Assembly: GCF_051851555.1 (NCBI RefSeq)
Contig: NZ_JBPDVH010000010.1
Coordinates: 1 to 50,783 of the forward strand
Length of the DNA stretch: 50,783 nucleotides
DNA from: Lonepinella sp051851555
Lineage (GTDB): Bacteria > Pseudomonadota > Gammaproteobacteria > Enterobacterales > Pasteurellaceae
Direction of reading: 5' to 3'
Below are positions 40,524 to 48,316 of the stretch, piece after piece. Within the stretch, counting starts at the first letter, position 1, and the number at the start of each line of letters is the position of its first letter. The notes under the pieces were generated by a model. The model saw nothing but the letters and a program-made list of their open reading frames with translations. It was not told where the DNA came from and did not search any database. Position numbers and translations under genes: made by a program.

Positions 40524-40614
40524 TGCATAACCTCTGTGTATATGCTTTTAATAGGTCATATCCTACCACAATGCGATAATGAGTACAACTTCACGCCCAA
40601 AATGTTCCCAAAAA

Positions 40615-40652
40615 ACACCGCACTTTGGCTCTCTCCAACCAAAGTGCGGTGT
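40615..40652 (-). terminator. cstA-family gene terminator (inverted uptake sequences)
   Basis: ACACCGCACTTTGG (40615-40628) pairs perfectly with CCAAAGTGCGGTGT (40639-40652), a 14-bp stem. It lies just beyond the stop codon at 40675 on the minus strand. Confidence 0.85.
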
Positions 40653-40674
40653 AAAATAAAGGCATTTTTATTGA

Positions 40675-42264
40675 TTATTCGGTGACTAAAGCCTCAGGAT
40701 CGCCATCACCTAATGGTTTAAGCAAGGCGAAGAATAAGACAATACAGAATACCGTTAGACCTAAACCGATATAGCAAGATAATTCATAATCTAAACCAAA
40801 ACCGATTTTGTTGTAGGCTAAGTAGGTAAAGCAAACCGTACTAATAAACCATGCTGGAATGGACGCCACCCAGTGGAATTTATTGTAACGATATAAATAA
40901 CCTGCAGCGGTCCATAACATCACCATGGCGGTCATTTGGTTTGCCCAGGTGAAATAACGCCACAATACGCTGAAGTCCATTTTAGACACCACAAAACCTA
41001 AGGCAAATAACGGCACGGCAATCAATAAGCGTTTACTTAATGAATGTTGCTCTAATTTGAAAATTTCAGCAATTTGTAAACGTGCAGCACGGAATGCGGT
41101 ATCTCCTGAAGTGATTGGCAACACCACTACGCCTAACACCGCAAAAATACCACCGATAAAGCCTAAGAAATGTAACGAACTGTCATACACCACTTTAGAC
41201 GGTGAACCGGCAGAAATCGCATCTTGTAAGGCTTGCGGATTTTCATAGAATGCCAATCCGACCATACACCAAACTAAGGCAATCACACCCTCGGTAATCA
41301 TGGCACCGTAGAAAATAAAACGACCTTCCGATTCATTTTCTGCACAACGTGCCATTAATGGCGTTTGGGTGGCATGGAAACCAGATAATGCTCCACAAGA
41401 GATGGTTAAGAATAATAATGGCCAAATAGGCACGTCCCCTTTCACTTGGAAGTTTTGGGTGAATTTCGCCCAAGTTAAACCTTCACCGTCTGTATTGACC
41501 GCACGGAAGAACTCAATCGGATCCGTGGCACTGAAATGTGACGTAATTAAACCGTAAATCATGCCCACGGACATAAACAATAATAACGCCCCAAATAATG
41601 GGTAAACTCGGCCAATAATTTTATCAATCGGTAATAGGGTCGCAAAAATATAGTAAGCGAAGATCAGCATGGTCCAGACTGTCACGACCGTTGGTTTATC
41701 CATACCCCAGACAGTTAAATCTTTTGCGGTTTCAACCGCATGGTGAATTTCTTCTGGATTCCCCAAATTCATGGCTACCGCACTGGAACCGAATAAATCA
41801 AAGGTGATGGTGCTTAATAATTGCGCTGGACTGGCGACAAACACCACGCCCACCAACAATAACAAAATTAATGCCATCACATTAATAAAGAATTTCACCG
41901 GTTTGCCAAGGAATTTACCCGCTAAATAAGGCATTGTTGCCCCACCGTGGCGAATACTTAACATACCGCAGAAATAATCATGCACTGCGCCAGCAAAAAT
42001 ACAGCCAATCACAATCCAGAGCATCGCAACAGGCCCATATAAAGCACCTAGAATCGGGCCAAAAATCGGGCCAGTTCCAGCAATGTTAAGTAATTGAATT
42101 AACCAAATTTTGGTTTTTGACATTGGCATATAATCCACGCCATCATTCATGGAAAGCGCAGGCGTAGTACGTTTTGGATTGATAACAAAGATTTTTTCAA
42201 TAATCTTGCCATACACAAAATAACCGGTTACTAAAACCGCAACACAGAAAAAGAACCATATCAT
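40675..42264 (-). CDS. CstA-family carbon starvation / pyruvate transporter
   Basis: Polytopic membrane protein of 529 aa with many helices, shorter than E. coli CstA (about 700 aa). NIAGTGPIFGPILGALYG, GCIFAGAVHDYFCGMLSIRHGG and GFHATQTPLMARCAENESEGR are conserved CstA/BtsT family stretches. E. coli members import pyruvate or peptides under carbon limitation; pyruvate is plausible but unproven here. A YbdD/YjiX-type partner (usual after cstA) is not adjacent. A near-perfect CRP site lies about 120 nt upstream of the ATG. Confidence 0.9.
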   Translation of the reverse strand: MIWFFFCVAVLVTGYFVYGKIIEKIFVINPKRTTPALSMNDGVDYMPMSKTKIWLIQLLNIAGTGPIFGPILGALYGPVAMLWIVIGCIFAGAVHDYFCGMLSIRHGGATMPYLAGKFLGKPVKFFINVMALILLLLVGVVFVASPAQLLSTITFDLFGSSAVAMNLGNPEEIHHAVETAKDLTVWGMDKPTVVTVWTMLIFAYYIFATLLPIDKIIGRVYPLFGALLLFMSVGMIYGLITSHFSATDPIEFFRAVNTDGEGLTWAKFTQNFQVKGDVPIWPLLFLTISCGALSGFHATQTPLMARCAENESEGRFIFYGAMITEGVIALVWCMVGLAFYENPQALQDAISAGSPSKVVYDSSLHFLGFIGGIFAVLGVVVLPITSGDTAFRAARLQIAEIFKLEQHSLSKRLLIAVPLFALGFVVSKMDFSVLWRYFTWANQMTAMVMLWTAAGYLYRYNKFHWVASIPAWFISTVCFTYLAYNKIGFGLDYELSCYIGLGLTVFCIVLFFALLKPLGDGDPEALVTE

Positions 42265-42378
42265 AGGAAAAATCCCCTTTATAAAGAAAAAATGATTACA
42301 TAATCAAGGCGAATTTTATGCAGTTGTTAAACTAAAGTAAATGAACATTTTCATTTTTGCTGATTAAACAGTTAAAAA

Positions 42379-42394
42379 TGTGACAGAGATCACA
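42379..42394. promoter_or_regulatory. CRP (cAMP receptor protein) site upstream of the cstA-family gene
   Basis: TGTGACAGAGATCACA matches the 16-bp CRP core TGTGAnnnnnnTCACA at every fixed base, with A/T-rich flanks (AAA and CTTTTT). It lies between the cstA-family gene and the 55-aa gene and overlaps the latter's stop codon (42390-42392). A -10-like TAAAAT lies at 42313-42318 on the minus strand. Activation under carbon limitation fits the gene's family. Confidence 0.75.
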
Positions 42395-42557
42395 CTTTTT
42401 CCTTGGTTTTCTTTTTGGGTTCTGGTTCAGGATCGAATTTCACCACAGGCACACAACCACGACAAGCGCCTTGATTCACACCTAATTCATCACAAAAACG
42501 ATCATATTTCTCTAATGCCTTGCGAAACCAGCTTTTGGGTTTGATTTGTTCAGTCAT
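42390..42557 (-). CDS. Small conserved protein with C-x2-C and Lys-rich tail (DUF5363-like)
   Basis: A 55-aa product: MTEQIKPKSWFRKALEKYD, then FCDELGVNQGACRGCVPVV, ending in an acidic/Lys tail (EPEPKKKTKEKV). RBS GGGAG lies 6 nt before the ATG. The three cysteines (FC, ACRGC) may bind a metal. It resembles the small Pasteurellaceae DUF5363 proteins as I remember them; function unknown. It lies between the AbgT-family and CstA-family genes on the same strand, and its stop codon overlaps the CRP site. Confidence 0.75.
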   Translation of the reverse strand: MTEQIKPKSWFRKALEKYDRFCDELGVNQGACRGCVPVVKFDPEPEPKKKTKEKV

Positions 42558-42594
42558 ATTTGACTCCCTTCTCTATTTTTGAAACCTTGATGAA

Positions 42595-42622
42595 AAAAGA
42601 CAGTTCGAAAAAACTGCCTTTT
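42595..42622 (-). terminator. abgT-family gene terminator
   Basis: On the minus strand AAAAGGCAGTT (from 42622) pairs with AACTGTCTTTT (to 42595), 11 bp with one G-U pair. T-rich sequence follows. It lies between the AbgT-family stop and the 55-aa gene. Confidence 0.75.
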
Positions 42623-42635
42623 ATTGTATAACGAA

Positions 42636-44222
42636 TTAAGGGGTATAGAAAGTGGCTGCACCTGGCCCCACTGGCAAGCCAAATACGAACACCCAGATAT
42701 AAAAGAGCAATGACCAACCCACTAAGAAAATCATCGAATAAGGTAACATCATCGCCATTAAAGTACCGATACCTGTATCTTTCTTATAGCGAATGGCCAT
42801 TGCCATAATTAAACCAAAATAACTCATCATCGGGGTAATGATATTGGTGGTACTGTCTCCAATACGATATGCGGCTTGAATCATTTCAGGGGCATAACCG
42901 GTTAACATCAACATTGGGACAAAAATCGGTGCAGTGATAGCCCATTGTGCGGAGGCGGAACCAAGCATCAGATTGATAAACGCACAAACTAAAATAAATC
43001 CAACTAACAATAATGGGCCAGTTAATCCGATATGTTGTAAGAACTCCGCCCCTTTTACTGCCGTCACAGATCCTAAATTGGTCCAGTTAAAAAATGCCAC
43101 AAATTGTGCCGCAAAGAAAACCAACACGATATACATAGAAAGCGATGACATGGCTTTGCTCATGGCATCAATGGCATCTTTGCTACTTTTCATGGAACCG
43201 GTGATACGTCCATAAACATAACCTGGTACGGAAAAGAATACAAAAATAAAGACCACAATACCATGCAAGAAAGGAGAACCCGCCACGCCGCCTGTTTTAG
43301 GATTACGCAACACACCGCTTTCAGGCACAATCGTCCAAGCAAGCAATAGACTAAAAATTAACATGCTAATCCCTGCCCAAAGCAAACCTTTTTTCTCAAT
43401 CGCAGTTAATGGCTCAATTTTCGAGTCTAATACGCTAGGGTCATCCGCATCATTTGGATTATATTTACCTAAACTTGGCTCAACAATTTTTTCCGTAATA
43501 AGATAACCTAATCCACTAATTAAGAACGTACTCACAAACATGAAATACCAGTTTGCCTCTGCCCCAACCACATAATCAGGCGAAATAATCCGAGCCGCCT
43601 CTTGGCTAATACCCGATAATAATGGATCGACGGTACCTAATAATAGATTCGCACTGTAACCGCCGGAAACCCCCGCAAAGGCAGCAGCTAGACCGGCTAA
43701 AGGATGACGACCTAGTGAATGGAAAATCATAGCGGATAAAGGAATTAAGACAACATAGCCAAGCTCTGCGGCAGTGTTTGACATGATCCCCGCAAATACC
43801 ACCACTAAGGTGACTAATTTGCGAGGTGCGTTAATCACCAAACCACGCAAACCTGCAGAAATCATACCAGAGCGTTCTGCAATGCCGACCCCTAATAATG
43901 CCACTAATACCGTTCCTAAAGGCACAAAGTTGGTAAAATTCTTCACTAAATTATCAACAATGCGAGCAAGTCCTTCCCCATTTAGCAAATTGACCACATA
44001 GATCATCCCATCTGCACTGCGCCCTTTCGCCCCTTCAGGTCGAGGATCCACCACAGAAACATCAAAGTAAGATAGCACCGCTGATAAAATCAATAACAAT
44101 ACGCACATCCACATAAACAACATGACAGGATGTGGTAATAGATTACCTAGCCACTCGACACCTTTTAAGAAACGCTGCATTTTGCCTTTGCCGACGTTTG
44201 GTTGATATTGGTTATTTTGCAT
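42636..44222 (-). CDS. abgT: AbgT-family transporter
   Basis: A 528-aa polytopic protein (about 11-12 helices) of the AbgT/MtrF family. E. coli AbgT takes up p-aminobenzoyl-glutamate; Neisseria MtrF exports sulfonamides and related drugs. LPHPVMLFMWMCVLLLI, GVSGGYSANLLLGTVDPLLSGI, GSASAQWAITAPIFVPMLM and RIGDSTTNIITPMMSYFGL are family-wide motifs. No abgAB hydrolase or mtr gene is adjacent, so uptake versus efflux cannot be told. It is monocistronic, with its own terminator. Confidence 0.93.
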   Translation of the reverse strand: MQNNQYQPNVGKGKMQRFLKGVEWLGNLLPHPVMLFMWMCVLLLILSAVLSYFDVSVVDPRPEGAKGRSADGMIYVVNLLNGEGLARIVDNLVKNFTNFVPLGTVLVALLGVGIAERSGMISAGLRGLVINAPRKLVTLVVVFAGIMSNTAAELGYVVLIPLSAMIFHSLGRHPLAGLAAAFAGVSGGYSANLLLGTVDPLLSGISQEAARIISPDYVVGAEANWYFMFVSTFLISGLGYLITEKIVEPSLGKYNPNDADDPSVLDSKIEPLTAIEKKGLLWAGISMLIFSLLLAWTIVPESGVLRNPKTGGVAGSPFLHGIVVFIFVFFSVPGYVYGRITGSMKSSKDAIDAMSKAMSSLSMYIVLVFFAAQFVAFFNWTNLGSVTAVKGAEFLQHIGLTGPLLLVGFILVCAFINLMLGSASAQWAITAPIFVPMLMLTGYAPEMIQAAYRIGDSTTNIITPMMSYFGLIMAMAIRYKKDTGIGTLMAMMLPYSMIFLVGWSLLFYIWVFVFGLPVGPGAATFYTP

Positions 44223-44302
44223 AAATAGCCCTCTTTGTTAGATAAATCACAATTAATCATGACTGAATTTAACCATAATTTAACATTAAAGCCAATATTT
44301 TA

Positions 44303-46213
44303 TTACATAATTTGATCAAGTGAGCTTGCTACTTCTAGTCGACATTGTGTTAACCAATGTTTCTTACCACCGACTAACGTTTTATCAATATTTTTCCCTT
44401 GGCAATAGGCCGTTAATAATGGGCAACATTGCCTATCTGACTTTGCCATTAAACGCCGAATTGCGCCAATGCTTGCAAATAAAGTGCGGTGAAAAAACGC
44501 AAAGTTTTGCAAAATCTGAAAATCTTCATCAGTGAGTTGCCAATCTAACGGAAAGGGAAATTGTGCTTTTAGCGGATGAAAAGAAAATGGAAAATTACGC
44601 TGAAAATGGCGTTGTGCTTGTGCCACCAATTTTTCCCCTGCTATTGAAATTGGGCAGAGCATAATAACAGAATAACAACCGCTGCTGGCTTCTTGATACT
44701 CACTGATTTGCACTAAAATAAAACCGCACTTTTGCCAAAACGCATACAATTCTGCGGTATAGCCAAAGCTAACAGAAAGAAAATCCACCTCGGCTTGTTG
44801 AATTAAGGTGTTGATTAACTTTTGCCCTAATCCATGGTTTTGCCAGTTAGGTTGTACGGCAATACGAGAAATCCGCAAAGATTTTAAGGCACAAGCCTGT
44901 GGTAAATTCCCTTGAAAAGCTAACGCTTGAGCCACCAAGTTACCTTGTGGACGGCGTTCCCCCCGACAGATTTTTTCGATTAAATCCAGTGATGTCAAGC
45001 CACCCTCTTCCATTAACCACACGCCCCCAAATAAAAACGAACCACTTTCTGCAAGATAAAATCGTTGTTGCGGAGCATCGAATAAACGGCGTAAATCAAG
45101 GGGACTGGTGCGATAATGGGCTAACGTCAATAAAGCATAAAAATCATTTATTTTTTCTACGATGGTTTGTTGTGAAACTTGACGAATTTGCACCGCAGTT
45201 TGCGGATCGTAATCGGGTTGCACAAGGCGGTCTTCGGCTTCCAATAACAATAATTCATCAATAAAAATTTCTAATTTATCGTTCTTTGCCCAACGCAAAG
45301 GTTCGGTTAATTCAAACTGTTGAAAAGTGCGGGGTAAATTGGTTAAGAATTTGAGTAAAAATCCCCGTCCCGTACCCTCGTAGCTATGAATGGTGGTGCT
45401 AATAACAATACGTTTAAAGGTACGGATAAATTGGTTTAATATGGGCAACGGCAACATTGCCGCTTCATCAATTAACAACCAATCTTGCTTAAATTGTGTC
45501 GGCTCTTGTTGAATTTGTTGGGTTAATTCATCAGGGGCAATAAAATCTATAGGTTGTTCAACAAAATCTTGCAACGTTTGCACCGCACTTTTATTCGGGG
45601 CGGTGAGCCAACATTTCTGAGTGTTGAGTTGATTAGCTAACATACCTAATAACGCAGATTTTCCCCGACCTCGTTTGGCGGTGAGAATGGCTATATCGGC
45701 GGATGAATGTAGAATTTGTTGAATGATCCGTTGTTGTTCTGCTGTTGAATTTTGTTTTTGATGTAGGGGCGGATCGATGTATCCGCCCTTTGAAAACGGA
45801 GCGTAGTTTTCGGGCGGATACATCGATCCGCCCCTACGGTTAATAAAAAATGATGATAATAAAGAATAAAAATGCTGATTAAAATTTGGGGTCAAAATAC
45901 CATTTGCCACCCCAGACCAGCGGCGACTATCTAAATCAATATGCTGATTGGGATTTAACCATAAAACGAGCGTACCCCCTGTTCGCAATGTACCAATCGC
46001 AATGGCGAGTGCATCTAAATTTAGCGTTGTTCTGGCATCAAATAAAATCGCAGAAAATTCTTGTCCGAGCAGATTTTTGGCTTTGGCAAAATTTTGTGAG
46101 TTTAATATTAATGGTACGTTTTCGGGCGGACACATCTGTCCACCCCTACGGTTTTGGAATAGGAAAAGCGGTTCTTCTTTGTCAAAATAAGGAATTAACT
46201 GGCGTTCACACAT
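44303..46213 (-). CDS. tmcA: tRNA(Met) cytidine acetyltransferase TmcA with repeat-derived inserts
   Basis: Enzyme that makes N4-acetylcytidine at the wobble base of elongator tRNA-Met using acetyl-CoA and ATP. The 636-aa protein has an N-terminal DUF1726-like region. The RecD-like helicase/ATPase core has Walker A TAKRGRGKSALLGML, DWLLIDEAAMLPLP and STTIHSYEGTGRGFLLKF. The GNAT acetyltransferase has RISRIAVQPNWQNHGLGQKLI, and a C-terminal tRNA-binding domain follows. Near residues 22-31 and 126-150 the N-terminal region contains RRGGQMCPPEN and RRGGSMYPPENYAPFSKGG, translated from palindromic repeat DNA. The ATG overlaps the ybeY stop by one base. Confidence 0.93.
   Translation of the reverse strand: MCERQLIPYFDKEEPLFLFQNRRGGQMCPPENVPLILNSQNFAKAKNLLGQEFSAILFDARTTLNLDALAIAIGTLRTGGTLVLWLNPNQHIDLDSRRWSGVANGILTPNFNQHFYSLLSSFFINRRGGSMYPPENYAPFSKGGYIDPPLHQKQNSTAEQQRIIQQILHSSADIAILTAKRGRGKSALLGMLANQLNTQKCWLTAPNKSAVQTLQDFVEQPIDFIAPDELTQQIQQEPTQFKQDWLLIDEAAMLPLPILNQFIRTFKRIVISTTIHSYEGTGRGFLLKFLTNLPRTFQQFELTEPLRWAKNDKLEIFIDELLLLEAEDRLVQPDYDPQTAVQIRQVSQQTIVEKINDFYALLTLAHYRTSPLDLRRLFDAPQQRFYLAESGSFLFGGVWLMEEGGLTSLDLIEKICRGERRPQGNLVAQALAFQGNLPQACALKSLRISRIAVQPNWQNHGLGQKLINTLIQQAEVDFLSVSFGYTAELYAFWQKCGFILVQISEYQEASSGCYSVIMLCPISIAGEKLVAQAQRHFQRNFPFSFHPLKAQFPFPLDWQLTDEDFQILQNFAFFHRTLFASIGAIRRLMAKSDRQCCPLLTAYCQGKNIDKTLVGGKKHWLTQCRLEVASSLDQIM
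45763..45837. repeat. 75-bp palindromic element inserted in tmcA
   Basis: GTAGGGGCGGATCGATGTAT CCGCCC (45763-45788) and its exact reverse complement (45812-45837) form a 26-bp perfect inverted repeat. The 23-nt spacer contains a smaller inverted repeat (GAAAAC / GTTTTC), so nearly the whole 75 bp can fold. It is read in frame in tmcA and contributes about 25 residues (RRGGSMYPPEN onward). It looks like a dispersed REP/MITE-type element. Confidence 0.88.
46117..46153. repeat. Diverged half-copy of the same palindromic element in tmcA
   Basis: CGTTTTCGGGCGGACACATC followed by TGTCCACCCCTACGG matches the right arm of the 45763-45837 element with a few changes. It is also in frame in tmcA, near its N-terminus, where it encodes NRRGGQMCPPENV. 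Two related copies 280 bp apart in one gene suggest repeated insertion or a duplication. Confidence 0.8.
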
Positions 46214-46680
46214 TATTCTTCATCATAAGAATAAGGATCTTCAAAACCTAGTCCGAGCATAATTTCCGTTTCTAGGCTTTCCATTTCCTCGGCTTCATCT
46301 TGTTCAATATGGTCATAACCTAATAAATGCAAACTGCCGTGTACGACCAGATGAGCCCAATGTGCGATCAACGGTTTGCCTTGCTCAACAGCTTCTTTTT
46401 CCACCACTTGACGACAAATCACCAGATCACCTAATAACGGCAATTCCACTTCATCAGGACATTCAAAAGGAAAGGATAAAACATTGGTCGGACGATCTTT
46501 GCCACGATAACGCAAATTTAGCTCGTGACTTTCCGCTTCATCGACAATACGAATTGTCATTTCTGGCTCAAGGCTTTCGGCTCGCACTGCTTGCGTTGCC
46601 CAGTGGCTAAATTGTGTTAATGTAGGTAAATTTTGTTGGTTTTCGGTGGCAATTTGTAAATCAACAATCACATTATTCAT
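46213..46680 (-). CDS. ybeY: Endoribonuclease YbeY
   Basis: Metal-dependent RNase needed for 16S rRNA 3' maturation and ribosome quality control. The ATG at 46680 gives 155 aa, the same as E. coli YbeY; a GTG three codons upstream is an alternative. The zinc site HGSLHLLGYDH (H-x3-H-x5-H) and YRGKDRPTNVLSFPFE are intact. The start overlaps the end of ybeZ by 8 nt and the stop overlaps the tmcA start, so all three are coupled. Confidence 0.97.
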   Translation of the reverse strand: MNNVIVDLQIATENQQNLPTLTQFSHWATQAVRAESLEPEMTIRIVDEAESHELNLRYRGKDRPTNVLSFPFECPDEVELPLLGDLVICRQVVEKEAVEQGKPLIAHWAHLVVHGSLHLLGYDHIEQDEAEEMESLETEIMLGLGFEDPYSYDEE

Positions 46681-47764
46681 TTTCTGCACTCGCTGTTAAT
46701 CGTTCACGTTCCAAGCGTTTTTGTTCCGCTATTTTTTGCTTACGAATTTCATCTTCCGCTTCCCATTTTTCATAGGCTTGCACTACTTTCGCTACCACTG
46801 GGTGTCGCACAATATCTTGACTATCAAAATAGTTAAAACTCAATTCAGGTACGTCTGATAACACTTCAATAGCGTGTTTTAAGCCTGATTTTTGCGAACG
46901 AGGCAAATCCACTTGGGTCACATCGCCCGTAATCACCGCTTTGGAATTAAAGCCGATACGGGTTAAAAACATTTTCATTTGCTCAACGGTGGTATTTTGG
47001 CTTTCGTCTAAAATAATAAAACTGTCGTTCAAGGTGCGACCACGCATATAAGCCAAGGGTGCAATTTCTATCACATTGCGTTCCATAAGTTTTTCTACTC
47101 GCTCAAAGCCAAGCATTTCGTATAAGGCATCATAAAGTGGACGTAAATAGGGTTCAATTTTAGAACCAAGATCCCCTGGTAAAAAGCCCAATTTTTCCCC
47201 TGCTTCTACGGCTGGGCGAGTCAGTAAAATACGGCGAATTTCTTGTCGTTCAAGGGCTTCCACCGCAGCCGCTACAGCTAAAAAGGTTTTCCCTGTACCT
47301 GCGGGTCCAATGCCAAAACTAATATCATGGGTCAAAATATGATGCAAATACTCAATCTGATTTTTACCACGCGGTTTAATTAAGCCTCGTTTGGTTTTGA
47401 TCGTAGTGGCATATACCTTGCTTTCCGCACGTTCATCAGGATCAATTTGTGCCAACATTCGGCTTTCTTGAATCGCAAGATGGACATCTTCCAAATCTAA
47501 CTCTTTAATTTTGCCTTTAATCGGTGCGGTTTCTACATATAAATGTTGAATTAATCGCACCGCACTTTGCAATAAATGGGCGTGATGCGGTTTTGCCTGT
47601 TGATCATTGGATTGAATGGTAAAATCAAAATCACGGCGAGCAATAGAAAGATTAAATTCTTTTTCAATCAGCTTTAAATGATCATCAAAAGCACCACAAA
47701 GGGATTGCAAACGGGCGTTATCCGTTGGGGCGAGGGTGAATTGTTGGGTTAATTTTTCGGTCAT
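46673..47764 (-). CDS. ybeZ: PhoH-like ATPase YbeZ
   Basis: PhoH-family P-loop ATPase that works with YbeY in RNA metabolism. The 363-aa protein has an N-terminal extension, Walker A GPAGTGKTFLAVAAAVEAL, RPAVEAGEKLGFLPGDL and Walker B FIILDESQNTT, then TRIGFNSKAVITGDVTQVDLP. In E. coli the order is ybeZ-ybeY-corC-lnt; here tmcA takes the place of corC and lnt. An uptake sequence lies inside at 47559. Confidence 0.95.
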   Translation of the reverse strand: MTEKLTQQFTLAPTDNARLQSLCGAFDDHLKLIEKEFNLSIARRDFDFTIQSNDQQAKPHHAHLLQSAVRLIQHLYVETAPIKGKIKELDLEDVHLAIQESRMLAQIDPDERAESKVYATTIKTKRGLIKPRGKNQIEYLHHILTHDISFGIGPAGTGKTFLAVAAAVEALERQEIRRILLTRPAVEAGEKLGFLPGDLGSKIEPYLRPLYDALYEMLGFERVEKLMERNVIEIAPLAYMRGRTLNDSFIILDESQNTTVEQMKMFLTRIGFNSKAVITGDVTQVDLPRSQKSGLKHAIEVLSDVPELSFNYFDSQDIVRHPVVAKVVQAYEKWEAEDEIRKQKIAEQKRLERERLTASAENE

Positions 47765-47778
47765 GGTTTTATATAAAA

Positions 47779-47804
47779 ATAGGATCTAGTGAACTAGATC
47801 CTAT
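47779..47804 (-). terminator. Terminator of the small membrane-protein genes
   Basis: ATAGGATCTAGT (47779-47790) and ACTAGATCCTAT (47793-47804) form a perfect 12-bp inverted repeat. On the minus strand TTTTTATATAAAA follows. It separates the small-protein genes from ybeZ. Confidence 0.85.
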
Positions 47805-47838
47805 CAAGATTGAGTGCTTAATGCTAGGGTTTTATCAA

Positions 47839-47940
47839 CTAACCTTTCTTTTCTGGCAAGGACTTTAGGGCATAAATTGCAAATGCACATAATCCCATTG
47901 CCATAAAAACGAGAATCCAAATACCAATTGTTAACCACAT
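47839..47940 (-). CDS. Small membrane protein, 33 aa
   Basis: A 33-residue protein that is almost entirely one hydrophobic helix: MWLTIGIWILVFMAMGLC, then AFAIYAL, with a charged tail KSLPEKKG. RBS GGAG lies 7 nt before the ATG, which makes translation likely. It starts 11 nt after the 79-aa gene on the same strand and is followed by a terminator. I do not recognise the family. CydX-type small subunits start similarly (MW...), but no cytochrome bd gene is near. Confidence 0.7.
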   Translation of the reverse strand: MWLTIGIWILVFMAMGLCAFAIYALKSLPEKKG

Positions 47941-47951
47941 AATAATTCTCC

Positions 47952-48191
47952 TTATGCAACCGATAAACGCAATTTATATTGACGGAGCAATCTCCCTGCA
48001 AGCAACAACAAATAGGTTAACATTGCAAGCCCAATACAACTGGAGATTTTAAATACCATTCCACCTTGCCCGAATATTACCACAGGCAACGCCAAAATGG
48101 CAACCTTTGCAATATCTTCAATAATCTTTACCCATGCTTCTAAGGTATCTGTTTCTAGGGGGAGCTTAAATAAATTCAACAACGTAATCAT
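47952..48191 (-). CDS. Small membrane protein, 79 aa
   Basis: A 79-residue protein with two predicted membrane helices (IIEDIAKVAILALPVVIFG and SSCIGLAMLTYLLLLAGRLL) and a basic C-terminus (RQYKLRLSVA). RBS AAGGA precedes the ATG. It forms a small operon with the 33-aa protein downstream. No recognised domain. Basic/Arg-rich cytoplasmic end and small size would fit an accessory subunit, a stress peptide or a phage-derived holin-like protein; none can be preferred. Confidence 0.7.
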   Translation of the reverse strand: MITLLNLFKLPLETDTLEAWVKIIEDIAKVAILALPVVIFGQGGMVFKISSCIGLAMLTYLLLLAGRLLRQYKLRLSVA

Positions 48192-48316
48192 TTCATTTCC
48201 TTATTTACATTAACGAATAAAGAAATACTAAACAATGTTGTTTATCTTTCCAAGATTGCAATGTTAATTTTGGAATCAAGATCACAAAATTTAAGATTTA
48301 CCCCCTACCCACCCAG

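Noticed and set aside
47839..47940. 33-aa protein as a CydX-type cytochrome bd subunit
   Set aside because: It begins MW and is a single helix, but the typical CydX residues after the helix are missing and no cydAB genes are in the window.
47804..48001. 65-codon frame overlapping the small membrane-protein genes
   Set aside because: It is out of frame with two ORFs that have good ribosome-binding sites and clear hydrophobic helices, and its own sequence looks random.
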